A stretch of DNA of 20,531 bases, taken from JBBRGK01 sp036741355 (GTDB taxonomy: Bacteria > Chloroflexota > Dehalococcoidia > CAUJGQ01). The stretch covers positions 1 to 20,531 of the forward strand of contig DAINSK010000054.1 in the NCBI GenBank assembly GCA_036741355.1, written 5' to 3'. This document shows positions 15,852-20,531 of this stretch, piece by piece. Position numbers and translations under genes: made by a program. The number at the start of each line of letters is the position of its first letter. The first letter of the stretch is position 1. The notes below the pieces were generated by a model that saw only the letters and a list, made by a program, of their open reading frames with translations, was not told where the DNA came from and did no database searches.

Positions 15852-16817
15852 TCAGACCTGACGCGTGCTCGCGGCAAGCCGCAAAGCCGGTGCGGAAGAA
15901 GGAGATCGCGTTCTAGCGACTCCGGCGGCCCCACCGTACCGTTCTAACAGTAGCTTGATGAAGTTCGCGGCGGCCGGCAGGTGTTTGTCGCCCCGACGTT
16001 CGACCAGGCACGTCGTTCGCTTTATCTCGGGCAATCCCGCTACGTGTAGTTCCACCAACTGCCCGCCAGCTAGCTCGGCTGTGACCGCTTGGCGGGGCAC
16101 AATGCCGATGCCATAGCCCATTTGCGCCGCGGTACGTACCGCTTCGTGGCTGTCGAACTCCATGGTGATTCGGGGATACACGCCCGCCTGTTCCAACTCG
16201 GCGTCCACGTGGGTACGAAAACGTGAAGGCGCTTGAAAAAGGATCATGTCCAACTCGGCAAGCTGTTCGAGCGGCAAGGGGTCGGGAAGGGCGGCCGCAA
16301 ACTGCGGAGCCGCCACCGGGATAACCGGGTCTTCGAACAGGGGCGTTGAGATCAGACGCGGGTGCGCGACCGGCGTACTGGTCAGGCCCAGATCGGCGTT
16401 GCCCTCGAGCAGCCGGTCCAGCACGCCGTCGGCGCGCGCCGACCAGACGCGCAGACGTACCTCCGGGTAGGCAGCGCGATAGTCGGCAAGCAGACGAGGC
16501 AGCGTGAATAGGCCCACGGTCGTCACGCAGGCGATCGATACCTCGCCCCGCTTGGGGTCAGAGAGCGACGAAACGTCGCTTCGCAGGTGCTCTACCTGCG
16601 CGAGGATGTGGCGAGCGTGTGCATACGCCGTCTGGCCGACGGTAGTCAGGTGTAAGCCGCGTCCGCCGCGCTCGACCAGCGGGACACCAAGCTCGCGTTC
16701 CAACGCTGCGATCTGGCGCGTCACCGCCGGCTGACTGACGTTGAGGAGCTCTCCGGCGCGGGTAAAGCTTCCTTCTTCAACGACCCGCACGAACGTTTCG
16801 AGGTGCTGCAACAGCAT
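15852..16817 (-). CDS. LysR-family transcriptional regulator
   Basis: This 321-residue regulator has an N-terminal winged helix-turn-helix (residues 1-60, with GSFTRAGELLNVSQPAVTRQ as the HTH core and the LERELGVPLVER wing). A LysR substrate-binding domain follows from about 90 to 295 (GEVSIACVTTVGLFTLPRLL at its start). ATG 16817 is chosen because GGAGG lies eight bases upstream and the HTH begins at once; the frame is open to 16883. It is divergent from korA across 137 bp and is followed on its own strand, after 33 bp, by the interrupted P450. By the usual LysR arrangement it may regulate itself, korAB or both. The inducer is unknown. Confidence 0.93.
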   Translation of the reverse strand: MLLQHLETFVRVVEEGSFTRAGELLNVSQPAVTRQIAALERELGVPLVERGGRGLHLTTVGQTAYAHARHILAQVEHLRSDVSSLSDPKRGEVSIACVTTVGLFTLPRLLADYRAAYPEVRLRVWSARADGVLDRLLEGNADLGLTSTPVAHPRLISTPLFEDPVIPVAAPQFAAALPDPLPLEQLAELDMILFQAPSRFRTHVDAELEQAGVYPRITMEFDSHEAVRTAAQMGYGIGIVPRQAVTAELAGGQLVELHVAGLPEIKRTTCLVERRGDKHLPAAANFIKLLLERYGGAAGVARTRSPSSAPALRLAASTRQV

Positions 16818-16865
16818 GAACGGTCCCTCCGAAGCGACGATTCCCGATTCGTCGAGCGTATGCTC

Positions 16866-16912
16866 ATTATAGCGACTATGCATTGGACGTATGGCAAATG
16901 GAGAGGTACGTT
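16866..16912. promoter_or_regulatory. Divergent lysR / korA promoter region with possible LysR site
   Basis: On the minus strand there is a perfect TATAAT (16871-16866) with TTGCCA (16897-16892) at a long 20-bp spacing; transcription of lysR would start about 40 bases before its ATG. On the plus strand TTGGAC (16883-16888) and TACGTT (16907-16912) at 18 bp form a weaker korA promoter candidate. ATAG-CGA-CTAT (16869-16879), an inverted repeat, overlaps the lysR -10 box. An outer ATGC (16860-16863) and GCAT (16880-16883) also face each other. This would suit autorepression. Confidence 0.45.
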
Positions 16913-16954
16913 GAGCACAAGATGACTGGAATGAATCGGACAGGAGGGGGCGTC

Positions 16955-18709
16955 ATGCTCCGCGAGATCGTCTGGAAGATCGGTGGTGAACAGGGCCAGG
17001 GGCTCGACCCCACCAGTGACGTGTTCGCAACGGTTTGTAATCGAATGGGCTACTGGGTGTACGCGTACAAGACGTTTTCTTCCCGCATCAAGGGCGGGCA
17101 TACCGACTTTACCGTGCGCGTCAGCCAGGATCGCAAGCTTTCGCCCGCTCCAAAGCTGCACATGTTGGTCGCAATGGACCAGGAGTCTATCGACATCCTG
17201 GTCGAGGACCTGATGGGAGACGGCATCCTGCTCGCCGATAGCGGCTTCAAGCCACAGGCTCCGGACGGTGTCAACATGATTACCGCCGACCTGACCAAGA
17301 TGGCGCGCGACCTCGGCAACCCCGTTTACCGCAACATGATCGCGGTCGGCGCGTCGGCGCAGGTGCTTGGCATCCCCCTGGAGCCATTCAAAGAGTACGT
17401 ACAGGAGAAGTTCGGTCGCAAAGGCGAGTCTGTTGTAAAAGGCAACTGGACCGCGCTAGACCAGGGTGCCCAGATCGCCCGCGATCAGGTGGGCGATAAG
17501 GGCTTCCGTCTCGGCGATCCGGATGGGAAGTCCGACAGGCTGCTCGTAACGGGCAACGACGCGATGACGCTCGGTGCTCTCGCCGCCGGCTGTCGCACGA
17601 TCTTTGCGTACCCGATCACGCCGGCTTCGGAAGTGCTCGAGGTCGGGGCCAAGATCTTCCCTAAGTTCGGCGGCGTTTCCGTCCAGATGGAAGATGAGCT
17701 TGGCGCCCTCGGCGCGTGCGTCGGCGCCGGATTCGCCGGGGCGCGAGCGCTGACGTGTACCTCCGGCCCTGGTATCTCCCTGATGCAGGAGTTGATGGGC
17801 TTGGCAGGGATGACCGAAGTCCCGGTTGTGATCATCGATACGCAGCGCGGCGGCCCTTCCACCGGTATGCCGACCAAGCAGGAGCAGAGCGACCTTTTTG
17901 CGCTGATTCACGGTGGGCACGGCGAAGCGCCACGTATTGTGCTGGCGCCGGGCACGGGCGAGCAGGCATTCTACGACATCGCGCTCGCTTTCAACCTTGC
18001 CGATAACTACCATTGCCCGGTCATCCTGGCGTCGGACCTGGGCCTGGCGTTGTGGCAACAGACCGTCGATCCCTTCGACGTTACGAAGGTCGTCATCGAC
18101 CGCGGTCCTATCGTCGAGCAGTCTGAGCTCGACAAGATCGGCCGCGACGGTTTCGAGCGCTACGCCGACAGCGAAACCGGCGTTAGCGCCCGCTCGTTCC
18201 CGGGCATGCGCAACGGTCAGTACCTGGCGACCGGCGCCGAACACGGCCGCACTGGCAAAGTGACCGAGAGCGCGACGAACCGAAACCGGATGATGAAGCG
18301 ACGCTTCAAGAAGCTGGAGAAACTGGAGATCGGCGGTGAGGCCGTTCCCGGTGTCGATTACAGCGGGCCGAATAATCCGGATACCCTGCTGATCTCGTAC
18401 GGTTCGACGATAGGCGCTGTACGCGAGGCGGCGGATAACCTTCGGGCCGAAGGCATGTCCGTCGGCGTGTGCCAGGTTCGGGTGCTGAACCCGCTTCCGG
18501 CCGCGGACCTGACGCGGCTTGTCGAATCGGCCAAGAACACGATCGTGATCGAAAACAACTTCCACGGCCAGCTTGCATACCTGATGCGGGCGAACCGCGT
18601 GCCTTTCCAAAACGTCCAATCACTATTGAAGTACGACGGCACGCTTTTCCGCGGCGATGAGGTCACAGAGAAGATCAACCAGGCCGTTACTGAAGGGGTG
18701 CGAGCGTAA
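16955..18709 (+). CDS. korA: 2-oxoacid:ferredoxin oxidoreductase, fused gamma-alpha subunit
   Basis: This 584-residue subunit of a 2-oxoacid:ferredoxin oxidoreductase (most like 2-oxoglutarate synthase, KorA) takes part in CoA-dependent oxidative decarboxylation or the reverse reaction. Residues 1-180 are the gamma domain (GGEQGQGLDP, FSSRIKGGHTDFTVRV). Residues 195-400 are the alpha pyrimidine-binding domain, with YPITPASE at 219-226, QMEDELGA, TSGPGISLMQE and QRGGPSTGMPTKQEQSDL. The C-terminal part (from about 480) is the transketolase-C-like domain. AGGAGG lies before ATG 16955, which I prefer to the in-frame ATG 16883. Its stop overlaps the korB start (TAATG). Substrate choice between 2-oxoglutarate and other 2-oxoacids cannot be settled from motifs alone. 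Confidence 0.93.
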   Translation: MLREIVWKIGGEQGQGLDPTSDVFATVCNRMGYWVYAYKTFSSRIKGGHTDFTVRVSQDRKLSPAPKLHMLVAMDQESIDILVEDLMGDGILLADSGFKPQAPDGVNMITADLTKMARDLGNPVYRNMIAVGASAQVLGIPLEPFKEYVQEKFGRKGESVVKGNWTALDQGAQIARDQVGDKGFRLGDPDGKSDRLLVTGNDAMTLGALAAGCRTIFAYPITPASEVLEVGAKIFPKFGGVSVQMEDELGALGACVGAGFAGARALTCTSGPGISLMQELMGLAGMTEVPVVIIDTQRGGPSTGMPTKQEQSDLFALIHGGHGEAPRIVLAPGTGEQAFYDIALAFNLADNYHCPVILASDLGLALWQQTVDPFDVTKVVIDRGPIVEQSELDKIGRDGFERYADSETGVSARSFPGMRNGQYLATGAEHGRTGKVTESATNRNRMMKRRFKKLEKLEIGGEAVPGVDYSGPNNPDTLLISYGSTIGAVREAADNLRAEGMSVGVCQVRVLNPLPAADLTRLVESAKNTIVIENNFHGQLAYLMRANRVPFQNVQSLLKYDGTLFRGDEVTEKINQAVTEGVRA

Positions 18710-19587
18710 TGACCACGCCGACAATGACCATCGCAGATTTCAAGACGCCCGAAGAGTCGTGGTGGTGCCCCGGCTGCGGCGACTTCGGCGTGCTGGCCGC
18801 GCTGCAAAAGGCGCTGCTGGAGCTCCATGTGGCGCCCGAAGACGTCGCCATCGTGGCCGGCATCGGTTGCTCCGGCAAGATCGGTAACTACGTCAACAGC
18901 TACAACATTCACGTGACCCACGGCCGCACGATGCCGGCGGCGCTGGGTTTGAAGCTCGCAAACCGTGAGCTCACGGTAATTGCAGCCGGCGGCGACGGCG
19001 ACGGCTACGCAATCGGCATGGGCCACTTCATGCATGCGGTGCGCCGCAACCCCGACATCACGTACATCGTGATGGACAATCAGATTTATGGCCTCACCAA
19101 GGGCCAGACATCACCGACCTCGGGTATCGGGTTCGAGACCAAATCGACACCCGGCGGCAACATCGAGAACACGGTGCGACCGTTGCAGCTTGCCGTGGCC
19201 GGTGGCGCCTCATTCGTTGCCCAGGGCTTCAGCTCCAACCAAAAGCAGTTAGTCGAGCTGATCAAGGCGGGCGTTCGCCACCGCGGTTTTTCGCTGATCA
19301 ACACGCTCAGCCCGTGTGTGACCTTCAATAAGGTCAACACCTACGCATGGTTCAAGCAGAAGCTGGTGGACCTCGAAAAGGTCGACGGCTACGACCCGAG
19401 TGACCGAATCACCGTGATGAAGACGCTGATGGAACACGATGAAATGGTGACCGGCGTCGTCTATCAGAACGAGAAGTCACGCAGCTTTGACCAGTTGCTT
19501 CCGGGCTTTCGCGAGCAGGGGATTACCAACCAGGACTGGACCGTTACGCCGCAGGACTTCGGCAAGCTCCTGGCCACTTACCGGTAA
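18709..19587 (+). CDS. korB: 2-oxoacid:ferredoxin oxidoreductase beta subunit
   Basis: This 292-residue subunit binds thiamine diphosphate and one [4Fe-4S] cluster. The cluster ligands are probably C20 and C23 (WWCPGCGDFG), C54 (GIGCSGKIG) and C203 (LSPCVTF). The ThDP-Mg motif is GGDGDGYAIG at 94-103, with DNQIYGLTKGQTSPTS at 123-138. Together with KorA it makes the two-subunit enzyme; no separate ferredoxin-like delta subunit is encoded next to it, which is normal for this class. Translation is coupled to korA by a one-base overlap. A strong terminator follows 28 bp after its stop. Confidence 0.94.
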   Translation: MTTPTMTIADFKTPEESWWCPGCGDFGVLAALQKALLELHVAPEDVAIVAGIGCSGKIGNYVNSYNIHVTHGRTMPAALGLKLANRELTVIAAGGDGDGYAIGMGHFMHAVRRNPDITYIVMDNQIYGLTKGQTSPTSGIGFETKSTPGGNIENTVRPLQLAVAGGASFVAQGFSSNQKQLVELIKAGVRHRGFSLINTLSPCVTFNKVNTYAWFKQKLVDLEKVDGYDPSDRITVMKTLMEHDEMVTGVVYQNEKSRSFDQLLPGFREQGITNQDWTVTPQDFGKLLATYR

Positions 19588-19614
19588 GCGAAGCACCAAG
19601 TATTCAGGATAGCG

Positions 19615-19645
19615 AGCGGCCGAGTCGACGACCCGGCCGCTTTTC
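19615..19645 (+). terminator. Intrinsic terminator after korAB
   Basis: AGCGGCCG (19615-19622) pairs with CGGCCGCT (19634-19641) around an 11-base loop, followed by a TTTT tract (19641-19644) and TCTCG. This is the only classical stem plus T-run that I found in the window. It separates korAB from the asparaginase-like gene. Confidence 0.75.
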
Positions 19646-19704
19646 TCGCGCTACAGAGCATTACAAGCTGCGCTATTACAGGTGTGACGCGTAGGAGTAG
19701 AGCG

Positions 19705-20531
19705 GTGATTGTCGTAGCGTCCAGCAACGGTCGGGTTGGCATCAGCGAAGCGATGCGCGTGCTGCGGAATGATGGTTCCGCGCTTGACGCGGTAGAAGCC
19801 GGAGTGCGCCTTGTCGAAGACAACCCGGCCGATAATTCGGTTGGAACCGGCGGACTGCCAAACCTGCTCGGCGAGGTTGAGCTGGACGCCAGCATCATGG
19901 ACGGTCGCACGCTCGCGGCGGGCGCCGTGGGCTCCGTGCGGTTCTACCCAAACCCGATTTCAATTGCCCGTCGCGTAATGGACGAGTTACCGCACTGTTT
20001 TCTCGTCGGCGCGGGTGCTGAGCGATACGCCGCCGAGTCCGGCTTTGATCGGGCAGAGCTCTTGACTCCCGAAGTTGCGCAGCGTTACGAAGACTGGATG
20101 GCAGGCAAGCTGCCGCTCACCGATGATGCCCGTCCGGCATACCGGCGATACATGGAGAAGGTGCGTGACCTGGCCCGTGTCGCGAAGCAAGTGGCCGATC
20201 CCCAGCGCATGGGCGGCACAGTGAATTTCCTCGCTTGCGATCGGAACGGCAATATCGCCAGCGCAGTGTCGACGTCCGGTTGGGCTTGGAAATACCCGGG
20301 CAGGCTCGGCGACTCGCCGGTAATCGGGGCCGGTAACTACTGCGACAACCGGTATGGGGCCGCCGCATGCACGGGCCGGGGCGAGATGGCAATCCGGGCT
20401 TCGACGGCCCGCAGCGTCGTGCTGTACATGAAAATGGGCATGTCGCTGACGGATGCGCTGAGTGAGGCGATGCGGGACCTCTGGTCGCTCGAAGACGCCT
20501 ACTACGGCAACATGCACATCGTCGGCCTCGA
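19705..20531 (+). CDS. Ntn-hydrolase asparaginase / isoaspartyl peptidase, 3' end cut by window
   Basis: A frame open from GTG 19705 to the window end (275 codons plus two bases) encodes a member of the N-terminal nucleophile asparaginase family (glycosylasparaginase / isoaspartyl peptidase). AGGAG lies seven bases before the GTG. The autocleavage site is GG-T in RMGGTVNFLACD, with Thr172 as the expected nucleophile after self-processing. It is followed by the substrate-binding stretch GDSPVIGAGNYCDNRYGA (203-220) and ACTGRGE. The start lacks a signal peptide. The family hydrolyses asparagine side-chain or isoaspartyl amides in protein and peptide turnover; which of these applies here is not clear. 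The C-terminal end lies outside the window. Confidence 0.88.
   Translation, partial: MIVVASSNGRVGISEAMRVLRNDGSALDAVEAGVRLVEDNPADNSVGTGGLPNLLGEVELDASIMDGRTLAAGAVGSVRFYPNPISIARRVMDELPHCFLVGAGAERYAAESGFDRAELLTPEVAQRYEDWMAGKLPLTDDARPAYRRYMEKVRDLARVAKQVADPQRMGGTVNFLACDRNGNIASAVSTSGWAWKYPGRLGDSPVIGAGNYCDNRYGAAACTGRGEMAIRASTARSVVLYMKMGMSLTDALSEAMRDLWSLEDAYYGNMHIVGL

Noticed and set aside
17456..18619. 387-codon minus-strand ORF
   Set aside because: It lies wholly within korA in antisense, has no family motifs, and long antisense frames are expected in GC-rich genes.

Overview
This is a GC-rich bacterial chromosome segment with no phage, plasmid, CRISPR, tRNA or rRNA genes that I could see. The gene mix suggests a Chloroflexota-type bacterium, perhaps Thermomicrobia-like: large FtsX-type ABC permeases, an NAD-linked molybdenum formate dehydrogenase, a gamma-alpha fused 2-oxoacid:ferredoxin oxidoreductase, and scattered hairpin repeats. 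That placement is inference from gene style, not a phylogenetic result.

Layout. (1) 1-5475, plus strand: a 5'-truncated MacB-type permease, then an ABC ATPase translationally coupled (ATGA overlap) to a 1142-residue permease with two FtsX cores. (2) 5351-6268, minus: a cytochrome b-like membrane protein whose 3' end runs antisense into the permease gene. (3) 6442-11471, plus: a small SHOCT-like ORF, a fused NuoE-NuoF-type diaphorase subunit, and a cysteine-type formate dehydrogenase catalytic subunit. Together they form an NAD(H)-linked formate dehydrogenase / CO2 reductase. (4) 11484-13092: a DUF559 (Vsr-like fold) endonuclease gene between copies of an intergenic hairpin repeat, then a secreted SnoaL-like protein and a gene-free stretch with another repeat copy. 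(5) 14327-13093, minus: a metallophosphoesterase and a PaaI-like thioesterase in one operon. (6) 14423-14615: a 193-bp inverted-repeat element built from two copies of the same hairpin repeat around a third palindrome. (7) 16817-14628, minus: a LysR regulator followed by a cytochrome P450 interrupted by one in-frame TGA. (8) 16955-19587, plus: korA-korB, divergent from the LysR gene and closed by a terminator. (9) 19705-end: a truncated Ntn-type asparaginase / isoaspartyl peptidase.

How the parts fit. The formate dehydrogenase passes electrons from formate to NAD+ through FMN and iron-sulfur centres. KorAB exchanges electrons between a 2-oxoacid and ferredoxin. The LysR gene shares a promoter region with korA that holds a perfect TATAAT for lysR overlapped by a short inverted repeat, so it may control itself and korAB.

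Most worth a second look: the single-codon interruption of the P450 gene, the five-copy hairpin-repeat family around a DUF559 endonuclease gene (a possible REP/RAYT-like pairing, unproven), the 193-bp composite inverted-repeat element, and the loss of the His-Cys3 cluster motif in the formate dehydrogenase catalytic subunit. I did not find a system I could call clearly new.
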